Positions 54,655-64,000 of a stretch of DNA of 64,000 nt are shown here, in pieces. Every line of letters starts with the position of its first letter. Within the stretch, counting starts at the first letter, position 1. The translations under genes were made by a program, and so were the position numbers. The DNA comes from Cylindrospermum sp. FACHB-282 (GTDB lineage Bacteria > Cyanobacteriota > Cyanobacteriia > Cyanobacteriales > Nostocaceae), in contig NZ_JACJRJ010000016.1 of assembly GCF_014697195.1 (NCBI RefSeq), positions 1-64,000 on the forward strand, given 5' to 3'. A model generated the notes under the pieces. It had not been told where the DNA came from. It saw only the letters and a list, made by a program, of their open reading frames with translations, and ran no database searches.

Positions 54655-55191
54655 TTAATCCCCAATCAACTCCACCGCATCTCGTCCATCTAAATCTTGT
54701 AAATAAACCTTAACAATCTCTTCTTTAGCGGTAGGCAGCTGCTTGCCAACAAAATCTGGGTGAATTGGTACCTCACGATGGCCCCTGTCTACCAACACGG
54801 CTAAACGAATCACCTCTGGTCTACCGTATTCGTTAACCGCATTTAAAGCAGCGCGAATTGTTCGTCCTTTGAAAATCACATCATCTACAAGCACAACCGT
54901 TTTTCCTGTGAGGTCAAAAGGGATATCGGTTTTCGCTGGAGTCCGTAATCCAATTTTATCAAGGTCATCACGATAAAATGTAATATCTAAGGCTCCTACA
55001 GACACGTTGATACCTTCAAGATTCTCAATCTGACGCGCCAATAATTCAGCTAACAGCACACCTCTAGTAAAAATACCGAGGAGTACCAATTGGGACAAAT
55101 CGCGTGTCCTTTCCACTATCTGAGAGGCCAGACGAGTCAAGGTACGACGAATTTCTTCTGATGAGAGAATTTCAATTACTTTGGCAGACAT
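54655..55191 (-). CDS. pyrR: PyrR, uracil phosphoribosyltransferase / pyrimidine regulator
   Basis: A 178-residue PyrR-family protein with the PRPP-binding motif [21 protein letters not shown] (about residues 95-115), [21 protein letters not shown] near the N terminus and [22 protein letters not shown] near the end. It makes UMP from uracil and PRPP, and in Gram-positive bacteria also binds pyr mRNA. No pyr biosynthesis gene or leader structure adjoins it here, so the enzyme role is more likely. Length is standard. Confidence 0.92.
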   Translation of the reverse strand: MSAKVIEILSSEEIRRTLTRLASQIVERTRDLSQLVLLGIFTRGVLLAELLARQIENLEGINVSVGALDITFYRDDLDKIGLRTPAKTDIPFDLTGKTVVLVDDVIFKGRTIRAALNAVNEYGRPEVIRLAVLVDRGHREVPIHPDFVGKQLPTAKEEIVKVYLQDLDGRDAVELIGD

Positions 55192-55200
55192 AAATACTGG

Positions 55201-55260
55201 TAATGGGTAATGGGTAATGGGTAATGGGTAATGGGTAATGACTAATGACTAATGACTAAT
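55201..55260. repeat. Heptanucleotide array: five TAATGGG and three TAATGAC
   Basis: Five perfect TAATGGG units (55201-55235) are followed by three TAATGAC units (55236-55256). This is a short tandemly repeated repetitive sequence of the kind found in heterocyst-forming cyanobacteria. It overlaps the last codons and stop of cbiB, so part of it encodes the VISH terminus. Confidence 0.9.
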
Positions 55261-56207
55261 AAAATAGCCGTTACCCCCAACCACAGGAAAAAGGAATATC
55301 GAGTCAGTTGTAAAGCATTCTGTATGACAGTTGGCGTGATGGGATTAATCGCATCTCCTAACAGTGGTTTAGGTTTCGCTACCCCGCGATACCAATTTGT
55401 ACCTCCCATCTGCACACCCAAAACAGCAGCATAGGCGCACTCACTCCAGCCAGAATTGGGACTAGGATCGGTAAGTGCATCCCGCCGACAAATTTGCCAA
55501 ACATGGAGGGGTTTAGCTGATAGCAGTGCCAGACTTATAACTGTTAATCTACAAGGGAGCCAAGTTAAGCAATCTTCTAACCGCGCACTGAACCACCCCA
55601 AATAAGTATAGGGTGCTTCCCGATAGCCCACCATTGAATCCAGGGTACTGCTAGCTTTATATGCTAGAGCTAGGGGAGCGGCTCCCACAGCAGGTATAAA
55701 CGCACCCACAATTGCATAAAAAAGCGGAGCCATTACCCCATCAGTGGCATTTTCTGTAACAGTTTCCAGCACGGCTCGCAAAATCTCTGGTTCTGAAAGG
55801 TTTTCTGTATCTCGACCAACATAATTGCTTAAAATATGACGCGCCTCCTCCAGATGTCCTGCTATTAAAGGTTGTAAAACATCTGTAGCTGCTGCTTGCA
55901 AACTCGAAAGAGCAAAACAACTAGCTAGGAGAATGCTTTCTAAAGCAATTCCCAACCAGGGATGCAGGCGTCTGGCACTTTGAATGATAAAAGAGCCGAA
56001 GAAACCACTACCAATTATTAAAAACAAGCCTAGCAGAATTCCAGCTAGGCGCTGTGTTAGAGAACTCTGACAATATTGCTGAGAAAATTTGCTCAAGCGA
56101 GAAATTAACCACCCCATAACTCGCACTGGATGAGGCCAACCCCAAGGATCACCAACTAAGTAATCTAAAATTGCCGCAATAATTAAGATATAGATGTTAT
56201 TAGTCAT
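55242..56207 (-). CDS. cbiB: CbiB, adenosylcobinamide-phosphate synthase
   Basis: This 321-residue membrane enzyme attaches aminopropanol phosphate to adenosylcobyric acid in cobalamin synthesis. [21 protein letters not shown] at the start, [44 protein letters not shown] in the middle (signature read in pieces) and [21 protein letters not shown] near the end are typical. About six membrane segments are seen. The final residues come from a TAATGAC repeat. No other cobalamin gene adjoins it. Confidence 0.92.
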   Translation of the reverse strand: MTNNIYILIIAAILDYLVGDPWGWPHPVRVMGWLISRLSKFSQQYCQSSLTQRLAGILLGLFLIIGSGFFGSFIIQSARRLHPWLGIALESILLASCFALSSLQAAATDVLQPLIAGHLEEARHILSNYVGRDTENLSEPEILRAVLETVTENATDGVMAPLFYAIVGAFIPAVGAAPLALAYKASSTLDSMVGYREAPYTYLGWFSARLEDCLTWLPCRLTVISLALLSAKPLHVWQICRRDALTDPSPNSGWSECAYAAVLGVQMGGTNWYRGVAKPKPLLGDAINPITPTVIQNALQLTRYSFFLWLGVTAILLVISH

Positions 56208-56284
56208 GAGTTATGAGTTAGTTGTCAATTGTCAGCTGTTAGTTGTTTTGCCATTGACTACTGACCACTGACTCTTGACCAATG
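56208..56284. repeat. CAGTTGT/TGACCAC heptamer-type repeat
   Basis: Degenerate copies of GTTGTCA and TGACCACTGAC lie between the Rrf2 gene and cbiB. A similar block (CAGTTGTCAGTTG...TGACCAATGACC) is at 56745-56800 and another at 57547-57590. Opposite-sense copies could fold into hairpins. Confidence 0.65.
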
Positions 56285-56728
56285 TCAAACAACAAAACTA
56301 GCTCCTTCACCCAGGGATGCTTGCCAGCTACGAGCATCGTAATAGAGATCTGCCAGAGTAATACTGAACAAAGCTTCTTTGAGCTTTTGGTTGAGTCTGT
56401 GCCAAAGGGTAAATGTTACCCAATCTTCAGCTTGTGCAGGTGTAGTTGCATTATGGGGTAAGTGAGCGACGGTTTCCCCGACTGCCTCTAAAATTTGTCC
56501 TATAGAGATTTGTGCAGGCTCTCGTGCTAATTGGTATCCACCGACGCTGCCGCGAATTGATTTTACTAATCCAGCACGACGCATTTCTATTAGCAGCTTT
56601 TCTAGATAAGGCGCAGGGATATCTTGACGATTGGCGATCGCTCTTACAGATACAGGATCATATCCTGGCTGTAAACTCAAATCTAGCAACGCCTTCACAC
56701 TGTAGTGTCCTCTGGTCGTTAGTTTCAT
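56285..56728 (-). CDS. Rrf2-family regulator without cysteines
   Basis: A 147-residue Rrf2/IscR-type winged-helix repressor: MKLTTRGHYSVKALLDLSL, then VSVRAIANRQDIPAPYLEKLLIEMRRAGLVKSIRG and GGYQLAREPAQISIGQILEAVGE. The protein contains no Cys, so the usual three-Cys Fe-S site is absent. Signal sensing must use other residues, or the regulator does not bind a cluster. It is located upstream of cbiB on the same strand, with a 77-base repeat-filled gap. Its targets cannot be read from the window. Confidence 0.88.
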   Translation of the reverse strand: MKLTTRGHYSVKALLDLSLQPGYDPVSVRAIANRQDIPAPYLEKLLIEMRRAGLVKSIRGSVGGYQLAREPAQISIGQILEAVGETVAHLPHNATTPAQAEDWVTFTLWHRLNQKLKEALFSITLADLYYDARSWQASLGEGASFVV

Positions 56729-57127
56729 TTGTCAGTTATCATTGGTTATTTGTCAGTTGTCAGTTGTTTTGTCACTGACCAATGACCAATGACTAATAAC
56801 TAATAACTAGGGATCAGCTTTGCTTATAGTTCTGTGTCCCAATGATCATCCTCAGCAAGTTGACAACTTTTTCCCGTTACGTTAAAAAACTTAAACAAAT
56901 ACAGTCTAGCAGTAATTCACCAACTATATATAGCTATCAGCATTGCTTTGATTCTATTTTATAAAATGTCTCGACAATATTGGTAATCGCGCAACAATTT
57001 CGCCTATGAGTGTAATATACTTGTTCAGGCTGAGATCAAAACTAAAGGATTTTGTTCCTATTAGCTCGACCTCAGCTAAAATAAAATCGATTCAACCACT
57101 TCAAACATTCATTTTCGACCTAAGTTG

Positions 57128-57541
57128 ATGCCTAAACAGAAAAAAATAGACCCCCTAGTCGGTGAAGAACTACTCAAAAAAGTCAAGGAGCTAGAGAGCG
57201 AGAGCAAAGAAGATAAAGCCAAACAGTGTGGCTACTATACCGTTACCAAAAACGGGATAGAGCGCGTCAATATGATGAAATTCTTAAATGCCCTAATTGA
57301 TGCTGAGGGCATTCAGTTGGACAGTACGCCTAGTGCCAATGGTCGTGGCGGACGTAGTGCTAGCTATAGAATTAGTGTGCAATCGAATGGAAATTTACTG
57401 ATAGGTTCAGCTTATACGAAACAGATGAATCTCAAACCTGGTGATGAGTTTCTGATCACTTTAGGGAAAAAGCACATTCGTCTGCGGCAGGTAGACCCAG
57501 AAGGCAGGGAAGATGCTGAAACCGTAGAAGCTACAGCTTAA
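57128..57541 (+). CDS. cyAbrB-family transcription regulator
   Basis: A 137-residue cyanobacterial AbrB-like DNA-binding protein. Start at ATG 57128 (MPKQKKIDPLVGEELLKKV), one codon after an in-frame TTG. The helical N-terminal half contains CGYYTVTKNGIERVNMMKFLNAL. The C-terminal AbrB-type part has NLLIGSAYTKQMNLKPGDEFLITLGKKHIRL. Members regulate carbon/nitrogen balance and, in Anabaena, cell differentiation genes; I cannot say which of the two cyAbrB types this is. It has its own promoter region (56729-57124, otherwise only repeats). Confidence 0.88.
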   Translation: MPKQKKIDPLVGEELLKKVKELESESKEDKAKQCGYYTVTKNGIERVNMMKFLNALIDAEGIQLDSTPSANGRGGRSASYRISVQSNGNLLIGSAYTKQMNLKPGDEFLITLGKKHIRLRQVDPEGREDAETVEATA

Positions 57542-57652
57542 TAATATAGTCAGTTGTCAGTTGTTTATCTTGGGCACTGACCGCTGACCATTTACGGGCG
57601 GATGGAATGAGATATAGTTTATTCCCATAATATTCATAGGTTAAACCCACCC

Positions 57653-59557
57653 CTACGGACTAATAACTATATCTGTTGTTGGTAAAACTGGTAAATAGCG
57701 GCGTAGTGCTTTACGAGTGAATGCCAAATTACAGGTTAAGGCAATTTGCTCTCTTTCTAGTAAACCCAAAATGCGATCAGGGTTGTCTCGCTCTACCACT
57801 GGTAATTGATGTAAACCACGCACGGCCATGCGGTCTAAAGCCTCAGATAAGGGTTCATCATGCCAAGCATAAAGGATTTCCGTGGTACAAATATCTATCA
57901 GAGTTTGACTGGATAAATTATCATGAATATCCGGAGGCGAATTAGGGTAAGTTTGCCAAAGGGAAAGGGTGCGGTTAATATCTTCCAGAGAAAGGATACC
58001 AACTAATTGCTCGGCATCATCAATTACTAAAGCACTTCGTGTGCGATCGCGTGTCATTTCCACAGCTGCTTCTAACACCCCTAGAGTTGCAGGCAGTTTT
58101 TTCGGGCAAGACTGCATAGCATCTTCTACCAAAATTTGCTGCACAATTTCCGCCTGTTCGTCTTTCAAACCAGAAAGACCAATTTGTTGTAGATTTGAGT
58201 TGGAGTTAAAGGTTGGCTTAATTCGTTCCACTAGCCACACACTCAAACCTACCGCCGCCATCAAAGGTAAAACAATGCGGTAGTCGCGGGTTAATTCAAA
58301 CAGCATTAAAATTGATGTTAACGGTGCTCTGACACTACCAGCCAAAACGGCAGCCATTCCCACCATTGCGTAAGCTGGGGGAGCAGCCATCTGCTCGCTA
58401 ATAGTCGGGACTACTAGAGCCAAAATCTTGGCATAAGCTGATCCAAAAGACGCACCCAAAAACATGGCTGGTGCAAATAACCCACCAACGAAACCACTAC
58501 CAGCACTGATTGCCGTCATCAGTAGCTTTACCACCAGCAGGGCAACTAACAAATTCAGGGAAAACTCCTGATCTTGAAGCATGGCTTGCACAGTACCATA
58601 ACCGATGCCCAAAATTTGCGGGTATTGCAAAGCTACTACACCAACAATCACACCGCCAATAATCGGATGAATTGGCTGAGGAATTGGTCCCAAAAAACCA
58701 AACCCCGGAAGCCGCCCAGCAAAGCAGGCTTTTGCTAACCGAATTGATTCGGTATAAGTTAGGGAAACTAGACTTGCGCCTAAACCCAACCCAAGATAAA
58801 GGGGTAATTCTAGGGGACTGCGGACTTGGTAAACAGGTAAAGCAAAAGCAGGCTGTGCCCCCAAACCAATTTGTGCAATTAACGCCGCCACCACCGCGGC
58901 TAGAAGCACCACACTCACAGCAGAAGTAGCAAAAGATGTAGCTCCCATCACTACCTCTAAAGCAAAAAATACTCCAGCGATGGGAGCATTAAATCCAGCA
59001 GCTAACCCAGCCGCAGCACCAGCTCCCAAAAGCAAACGCTGTCGCTCTTGAGAAACCTGTAGTACGTCAGACAACAACACCCCAAAATTTGTGCCAATTT
59101 CTACACTTGGCCCCTCTGGTCCTAAAGAAGCACCACTACCTAAGGAAACAGCGGCGGCCAGCATTTTTGTCACTGGTCGCAGTTGTCGCTTGACCTCTGT
59201 TCCTTGAGAGACGGCGATCAGAGATGAAAGTCCAGGGCCAAAGTCTTGAGTGCGCCAGCGCATTAAGCCAACGATAAGTCCACCTAGGGTGGGAACGCAG
59301 GCTAAAGACCAAGCACCCCAGACGCCAATCTCACCCATTAAATTTTCCAGCATTAGGTCATGAGTTAGCTGGATCAAATAGTGAAAGGTGACCACGCCCA
59401 TACCAGTACTACCGCCAATTAAAATGGCTAAAAATAGCACAACTGTTTCTGGGGATGGTTGAATACGGTTAATTAGGTGGGTTAAACGAGCGGAAGGTGT
59501 GGGAAAAGCAGGTAGTTCCGTTACCTTCCTCAATTGAGTGGGAGGCAAGAGAGTCAT
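57653..59557 (-). CDS. ClC chloride channel/antiporter with CBS domains
   Basis: A 634-residue membrane protein. About ten to twelve segments in residues 38-450 carry the ClC ion-path motifs: GSGASLGPEGPSVEIG with the gating Glu in GPEGP, GAAAGLAAGFNAPIAGVFFALE, and GSGFVGGLFAPAMFLGASFG. Two CBS domains (about 475-540 and 560-620) probably sense nucleotides. It should move chloride, with or without proton exchange. It is transcribed alone, converging with the cyAbrB gene. Confidence 0.92.
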   Translation of the reverse strand: MTLLPPTQLRKVTELPAFPTPSARLTHLINRIQPSPETVVLFLAILIGGSTGMGVVTFHYLIQLTHDLMLENLMGEIGVWGAWSLACVPTLGGLIVGLMRWRTQDFGPGLSSLIAVSQGTEVKRQLRPVTKMLAAAVSLGSGASLGPEGPSVEIGTNFGVLLSDVLQVSQERQRLLLGAGAAAGLAAGFNAPIAGVFFALEVVMGATSFATSAVSVVLLAAVVAALIAQIGLGAQPAFALPVYQVRSPLELPLYLGLGLGASLVSLTYTESIRLAKACFAGRLPGFGFLGPIPQPIHPIIGGVIVGVVALQYPQILGIGYGTVQAMLQDQEFSLNLLVALLVVKLLMTAISAGSGFVGGLFAPAMFLGASFGSAYAKILALVVPTISEQMAAPPAYAMVGMAAVLAGSVRAPLTSILMLFELTRDYRIVLPLMAAVGLSVWLVERIKPTFNSNSNLQQIGLSGLKDEQAEIVQQILVEDAMQSCPKKLPATLGVLEAAVEMTRDRTRSALVIDDAEQLVGILSLEDINRTLSLWQTYPNSPPDIHDNLSSQTLIDICTTEILYAWHDEPLSEALDRMAVRGLHQLPVVERDNPDRILGLLEREQIALTCNLAFTRKALRRYLPVLPTTDIVISP

Positions 59558-60041
59558 TAACAGGCGGTGTGCAGGGTAAATGTAAGAAAAAATTTAAATC
59601 TTTATCTGTTACTTCTCATTGTGAGCCATTATTTAGCAACCAGACAAGTATGCTTGATTGGCTTGATTTACAAAGGGTTGGTAAAAAAATGCAACTACTC
59701 ACAGTTTTTGTGGGGAGAATGGTTAAATGGGAGAGAATTAATAGTCAATGGTCAAGGATCATTAGTAGATCCGGGTGAGCGCAGACAGTATTTTCTGTAA
59801 AGAAAATAGTTGGGCTGTAGTCTTATTTGATACGGTAGTGGCAAGCAGTAACGAGGATTTATCCTCACTGAAATCTAGCTATAATCCTGTTACGACCATG
59901 TAGCTCTTCTTAGTAGCCATAAAAATGTATGTGTAATTCATGACTAATGACTGACCATACTGAGCAGTATACTAAGTGTTGAGCAAAATTCAATATAGCT
60001 ATTGTTATAGAGCGAGTAAATGGACTAGGCGGACGAGGTAG
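59558..60041. other. Intergenic region between divergent genes
   Basis: These 484 bases contain short open frames on the plus strand without family features, and no clear repeat or hairpin. It should carry the promoters of the ClC gene and the zinc-ribbon gene. Confidence 0.4.
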
Positions 60042-60428
60042 ATGAATATACACACCTTTGATAATCATTATGTTACTTGCCCAATTTGCCAAAGAAATAC
60101 CAGGACAAAGCCAGTCAGGACTTGCATCGGCTTGTTTAGTTGTCCTTATTGCCAGGAACGCCTGGTAGTCTGTAAAAGTGGTCATTACGTCCGCGATCCG
60201 TTTACCTGGAAACAGATAATGATCTCTTCGGTACTACGTCGTCAAAGCCGACCTTTAGCCAGGATTATCAGGGATTTTGCCCTGCTCAAACGTCCTGTGG
60301 TAGCTTTGGCTGTGGGCAGTGCAATTTTTTTTAGTCTGATTGCTATCACCCAAGAAAACACTGGTTACGATTATCAAATGGTTCCAGGAACCGAGAAAGT
60401 TAAAGAAGCAGGAACAGAATTTCTATAA
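60042..60428 (+). CDS. Zinc-ribbon membrane protein, unknown function
   Basis: A 128-residue protein with two Cys pairs (TCPICQRN and SCPYCQER, about residues 12-40) plus a third Cys (VVCKSGHYVRDPFTWKQ), forming a zinc ribbon. A basic region follows (LRRQSRPLARIIRDF) and then one membrane segment (about 90-106). Such cyanobacterial proteins are conserved but uncharacterised. It starts after a purine-rich GGACGAGGTAG sequence that could be the ribosome site. It converges with the glycosyltransferase at 60582. Confidence 0.7.
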   Translation: MNIHTFDNHYVTCPICQRNTRTKPVRTCIGLFSCPYCQERLVVCKSGHYVRDPFTWKQIMISSVLRRQSRPLARIIRDFALLKRPVVALAVGSAIFFSLIAITQENTGYDYQMVPGTEKVKEAGTEFL

Positions 60429-60531
60429 GTGTAAGCCTAAACTTTGGTATAAATCGCCTCTTTCGCAGTATTTGGCAATATTATATCAAAAAATACTCCT
60501 AAGACACTGTGTCCCATCTTTGAGATGAGCG

Positions 60532-60562
60532 GGTAATGGGTAATTACCAATTACCCATTACC
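60532..60562. terminator. Perfect hairpin made of TAATGGG-type repeat between convergent genes
   Basis: Arms GGTAATGGGTAATT and AATTACCCATTACC (14 bp) around ACC. It lies between the convergent zinc-ribbon and glycosyltransferase genes and could end transcripts from both sides. It consists of the same heptamer as the array at 55201, here in opposite senses. Confidence 0.55.
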
Positions 60563-60581
60563 AATTACTGCCAGAAGCACT

Positions 60582-62204
60582 CTACAGTCGGCTGGTATCT
60601 TTGGTAATCAGCTTCCAACCTTCGGCTTGATCAACTAGCTTGATTGACTCTAGTTGGAGATTATCTAAAGCAGATGTATTTAGCAGGAAGTAGGGTTGCC
60701 CATTGTACTGCCAATAATATTGCAATTCACCAAGAGAAGCGGGAATAATGGTGCGATCGCTATAAAAATCTAATGACGGACGATGGTAGGCAAAAGATGT
60801 GTATATTTCCCTGTCTGCTGGATTAGCCCGCTTGATCATTGCCGCAACTGGTTTAACTGGATAAGCTTCACCTAATTCCCAAACCCAGTAGTTAGATTTC
60901 ATCAACAGCAGCAGGGAAATATAACTTCCCCAAAATAAAATCTTCAGAAACTGCCCGTCGCCTCGCTCTGCCAAAATAGCTGATAAAGTCATAGTCAAAG
61001 CTACTGCGGCAAAAATCATCTGTAAGTCGGTTTTTGGTGGACTATCCCAACTGAAATAAATGCTACCACCTGAAGCGACTACAGCCAGTATTGCCAAACC
61101 AGCTACCCAGGCGCGGGGATAGGATGATGAGAGTATAGGCAAATTTTCTGTCTCTGCTAGTTGGACACCGAAAGCTAAGGCCAAACTAGGGTAAATCGGA
61201 AATAAGTACCAGGAAAATTTGGTACTCATCAGGGAAATTAGCACTAGATAAACGCCACTCCAGACGATGATCAGTTTTGCCCAGCTAAGATTGCGATTTT
61301 CCCAGGTTAAGCGGGCACTTTGCGGTAAAAATAATAGCCAAGGCCATGTCCACTTGATAATTTCTATGAAATAGAACCAAGGTGGCTCTGACTTCTCGGT
61401 GACAACTGTACCAATACTGTTGAGGGATTGAGTTACCAAGCTAATTTGGCCGAAGTCGTAACGATAGTGCAGTAGCTGGGCAGCATACCAACAAGCTACA
61501 GGCAGACTGCCGATGATCACTGCTATCCAAAGATAGTAACTGGTGAGTAGTCGTGGTGTATCCCAAAAGAGAAAGACTATCGCCATCGCCCCAAGTAAAA
61601 GGCCAATCATCCCTTTAGTGAGGCAAATCAACCCAAACCCGATGCCCACGCCAAGACAGTAACGCAAATCCCGGCGCGATCGCAACACACACAACATCAT
61701 CACCATCAAAAAGCTGACAACCGCACCATCCAACATCGCCAACCTTCCGTGACGTACTACGGGTAGCATAGTCAGGTAAATCAAGGCACTATAAACAGCT
61801 GCCCAACGTTGGCGAAATATCTCTCGTCCAATGCCATACAGTAAAGGTACGGAAGTTGCTGTTAAAATTGCACCGGGTAAACGTGTTGTCCACTCATTCA
61901 CACCGCCCAGGGAATAAGCCCAAGCAATTAGCAAATGCATTAGGGGAGGCTGATTTTGGTACGCTACACCGGACAAAGTTGGGTAAAGCCAATGCATTGA
62001 ACCCAATGGGGCACGCCAAATTTCTCTAGCCACTTGTGCCACAGTACCTTCATCCCAATCTCGTAGCGGCAGTCCCCCAAGATTGATGCTAAATAGTAAC
62101 ACTGCTGCCAAAAGCAGTACTATCAGCCATACCCAATCAACCCATTGATCAACCGCGCGATGCTGTTTTTCTAGATGACTCCAAATAAAGCTTCCTTCTG
62201 GCAT
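60582..62204 (-). CDS. PMT/ArnT-like integral membrane glycosyltransferase
   Basis: A 540-residue protein with about eleven to twelve membrane segments. Its first extracytoplasmic loop contains DWDEGTVAQVAREI, the acidic motif of the GT-C fold (PMT_2, GT39/GT83), and QNQPPLMHLLIAWAY. It would transfer a sugar from a polyprenyl-phosphate donor to a lipid or protein outside the membrane. The C-terminal soluble part (about 450-540) includes YTSFAYHRPSLDFYSDRTI, typical of ArnT-like proteins. It is transcribed alone. Confidence 0.85.
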   Translation of the reverse strand: MPEGSFIWSHLEKQHRAVDQWVDWVWLIVLLLAAVLLFSINLGGLPLRDWDEGTVAQVAREIWRAPLGSMHWLYPTLSGVAYQNQPPLMHLLIAWAYSLGGVNEWTTRLPGAILTATSVPLLYGIGREIFRQRWAAVYSALIYLTMLPVVRHGRLAMLDGAVVSFLMVMMLCVLRSRRDLRYCLGVGIGFGLICLTKGMIGLLLGAMAIVFLFWDTPRLLTSYYLWIAVIIGSLPVACWYAAQLLHYRYDFGQISLVTQSLNSIGTVVTEKSEPPWFYFIEIIKWTWPWLLFLPQSARLTWENRNLSWAKLIIVWSGVYLVLISLMSTKFSWYLFPIYPSLALAFGVQLAETENLPILSSSYPRAWVAGLAILAVVASGGSIYFSWDSPPKTDLQMIFAAVALTMTLSAILAERGDGQFLKILFWGSYISLLLLMKSNYWVWELGEAYPVKPVAAMIKRANPADREIYTSFAYHRPSLDFYSDRTIIPASLGELQYYWQYNGQPYFLLNTSALDNLQLESIKLVDQAEGWKLITKDTSRL

Positions 62205-62469
62205 ATTCTACTATAATCATCATTATACTTGCTGGTTTGATTACATAGAGACGACTAGCAAATCTCCAATGCTCTCACCCAGGAACAACTTATTTTCTGA
62301 ACAATTGCTAGATCCCAAATTAACTCAATTGCCTCTGAACAGTGAGATTTTTTTGCAGGGGAGTTTTTCTTACTTATTTGTCAAATAATTTAACAACTAT
62401 TCCGCTGGATAGATGATACAAATATTACAAATACAAACTAGTTAATTTATCTCCTTCAGGTGTCTGTAA

Positions 62470-64000
62470 ATGAGCATACCTTTTGTCTTAGATGTAGCCA
62501 TTGGTTTAATTTTTATTTACTTAATTTTAAGTTTGCTAGCCTCAGAAATTCAGGAACTGATTACTACGATACTGCAATGGCGTGCTGTCCACCTCAAAAA
62601 GTCAATTGAAATCTTGGTGGCAGGTGATGCAACAAAGTCAGAAGACCCTAGTGTAATCAAGCTTGTAAACGACTTGTACGAACATCCTCTAATTAAAAGT
62701 GTAAATCAAGAAGCAAAAGGATTTTTAACAACCTTACCTCGCAAATTTATTTGGTTCTTATCATCTCTTCCAGTCAAATTATCTTTATCTGGAGAAAAAA
62801 GAACTAAAACTATTTTTGGATATACAGAAAATCAAGAGGGAGATACTAAAACTCAAAAGCATAGTGCGCCATCTTACATCCCTGCTGAAACTTTTGCTAC
62901 CACTCTTATGGAGACATTAGGAATTCCCACACTTGTGCAAAAGTTAACTGAATCAAGACTAATGAATTTTAAGGATGAACAGTTACATGAAATACAAAAA
63001 ATACTGTTAAAACTACGGGAATATGCAAATAATCAAGCAAATGACAACTTAACTAAATTTTCCGATAGTATCTATGCAGAATTTACAGAGAAAGTTGAAC
63101 TAGGCTTTGGAAAAATTATTGAAGATTTCTGCAAAGAGAAAGTTGATTTGATTACTAGCATTGATCGCATGGCACTCATTGTGGATAAATATATAGATAC
63201 TTTTGAATTAGATATGCCAGAAGATGAAAATATTGGCAAAGTATTGCAGAGGTTGAAATTTTTAAGAAAAGATATTTTTGACAATGTTGAACAGACTATC
63301 TCACTCAGGGGTTTGCGACCTAATATTAATGAAGTTGTTCAATTAATTAATACAGGTAGTGATATTCACGAGGAATTTAAAAATGAATTTAATGATAAAG
63401 ATAGCGAAGCTTATCAAACCTTTGAATACTTCAGTAAAAAGCTTGAAGAATTCAGTAAAAAATTGCCCCCATCTGTAGTAGCTAATATGTCTATTTTGGC
63501 CAAGCGTGCCCAGAGGAAAGCTAAAACCACAGAAGAAGGAATATATATTTTAAAAAAAGAACTTGAAGAAACCTTTGATAACTCAATGCAAAGAGCCTCT
63601 GGTGTCTACAAGCGGAATGCTAAAGGAGTAGCAATTTTAATTGGCCTGAGCATAGCTGTTATTACCAATGCAGATGCATTTCATATTGTTGGCAGATTAT
63701 CAAAAGATACAGGAATACGTAGTGCAATTGTTACTAATGCCGGGCAAATAGTGGAAAATAACTCATCAGTAGATTTAGCAAAGGTTAAAAAAGAAACTGA
63801 TCAGGTTTTGACGGAAATTGCTCTACCGATTGGTTGGAATGATGTTAATTTAGAACAGCAATTTAACTGGAAACCACATCAAAAGAAGGGTTCCGCTATT
63901 TTTAGAGTTTTAACGGCAATTCCTGGTTGGATTTTGAGTGGTATCGCTATTGCTATGGGTGCGCCTTTTTGGTTTGATTTACTCAATAAAATTGTGAATG
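62470..64000 (+). CDS. Large membrane protein of unknown function, 3' end outside window
   Basis: From ATG 62470 the frame stays open for 510 codons to the window edge. It begins MSIPFVLDVAIGLIFIYLIL, a membrane segment followed by SLLASEIQELITTILQWRA. A long charged, partly coiled-coil middle (about 60-375) and two further membrane segments near residues 385-400 (VAILIGLSIAVITNADAF) and 485-505 (PGWILSGIAIAMGAPFWFDLL) follow. GAPFWFDLLNK is usually close to the end in this conserved bacterial family, so few residues are probably missing. The function is not known. Confidence 0.8.
   Translation, partial: MSIPFVLDVAIGLIFIYLILSLLASEIQELITTILQWRAVHLKKSIEILVAGDATKSEDPSVIKLVNDLYEHPLIKSVNQEAKGFLTTLPRKFIWFLSSLPVKLSLSGEKRTKTIFGYTENQEGDTKTQKHSAPSYIPAETFATTLMETLGIPTLVQKLTESRLMNFKDEQLHEIQKILLKLREYANNQANDNLTKFSDSIYAEFTEKVELGFGKIIEDFCKEKVDLITSIDRMALIVDKYIDTFELDMPEDENIGKVLQRLKFLRKDIFDNVEQTISLRGLRPNINEVVQLINTGSDIHEEFKNEFNDKDSEAYQTFEYFSKKLEEFSKKLPPSVVANMSILAKRAQRKAKTTEEGIYILKKELEETFDNSMQRASGVYKRNAKGVAILIGLSIAVITNADAFHIVGRLSKDTGIRSAIVTNAGQIVENNSSVDLAKVKKETDQVLTEIALPIGWNDVNLEQQFNWKPHQKKGSAIFRVLTAIPGWILSGIAIAMGAPFWFDLLNKIVN

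Noticed and set aside
59497..59800. Plus-strand frames of 77-93 codons upstream of the ClC gene
   Set aside because: They partly overlap the ClC start on the other strand, lack ribosome sites and match no family.

Overview
The window looks like the chromosome of a filamentous, heterocyst-forming cyanobacterium of the Nostoc/Anabaena type. The evidence is the many GCGATCGC (HIP1) sites, heptanucleotide repeats of the TAATGGG and CAGTTGT kind between genes, cyanobacterial families (cyAbrB, DUF2103, DUF928, CHASE2 cyclase, CHAT-TPR), and at the left edge a tandem array that matches the small RNA NsiR1 just upstream of a hetF-like gene. All assignments come from reading the sequence and remembered family motifs; no search was run.

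Layout. Bases 1-3533 hold three 140-bp NsiR1-type repeats (minus strand, TCCGGA promoters) and hetF, a heterocyst differentiation locus. Bases 3575-9269 hold small membrane and stress proteins (GlsB/YeaQ type, two CsbD), an acyltransferase, miaB and an orphan gene of unknown function. Bases 9388-18878 hold a carotenoid oxygenase, a type II thioesterase, a coiled-coil TPR protein, a broken REP-associated transposase between REP palindromes, a secreted FAD oxidoreductase, clpS2-DUF2103, an IS200-type transposase remnant and moaE. Bases 19368-26760 form a four-gene two-component locus. It has two paralogous PAS-kinase-receiver hybrids, a kinase whose GAF domain carries the two-cysteine signature of a DXCF cyanobacteriochrome, and a lone receiver.

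The most interesting part is roughly 30-54 kb, a ribosomal peptide (RiPP) locus. A Nif11-type precursor (53650-53898) ends in a Gly-Gly site and the 14-residue core RPPNCTSKGCYDRG. Downstream on the same strand lie a leader-binding/YcaO cyclodehydratase fusion, a sulfotransferase, a SagB-type azoline dehydrogenase, a JmjC-type oxygenase and an arginase-like protein of the peptide-arginase kind. A PhyH-type oxygenase lies convergently beside them. Export would use the NHLM-type set further left: a C39 peptidase ABC exporter, an HlyD-like adaptor, a second NHLM ABC protein and another ABC transporter, with a glycosyltransferase, a tandem cyclic-nucleotide-binding-fold protein and a CHASE2 nucleotide cyclase between them. 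The core contains residues matching the enzymes: Cys/Thr/Ser for azoles, Tyr next to Asp for sulfation, and two Arg for conversion to ornithine. I infer a heavily tailored azole peptide, possibly with sulfate and ornithine.

Bases 54437-64000 return to housekeeping: an IscB-like remnant, pyrR, cbiB, a cysteine-free Rrf2 regulator, a cyAbrB regulator, a ClC chloride channel with CBS domains, a zinc-ribbon membrane protein, a PMT/ArnT-like glycosyltransferase and a membrane protein cut by the window edge.
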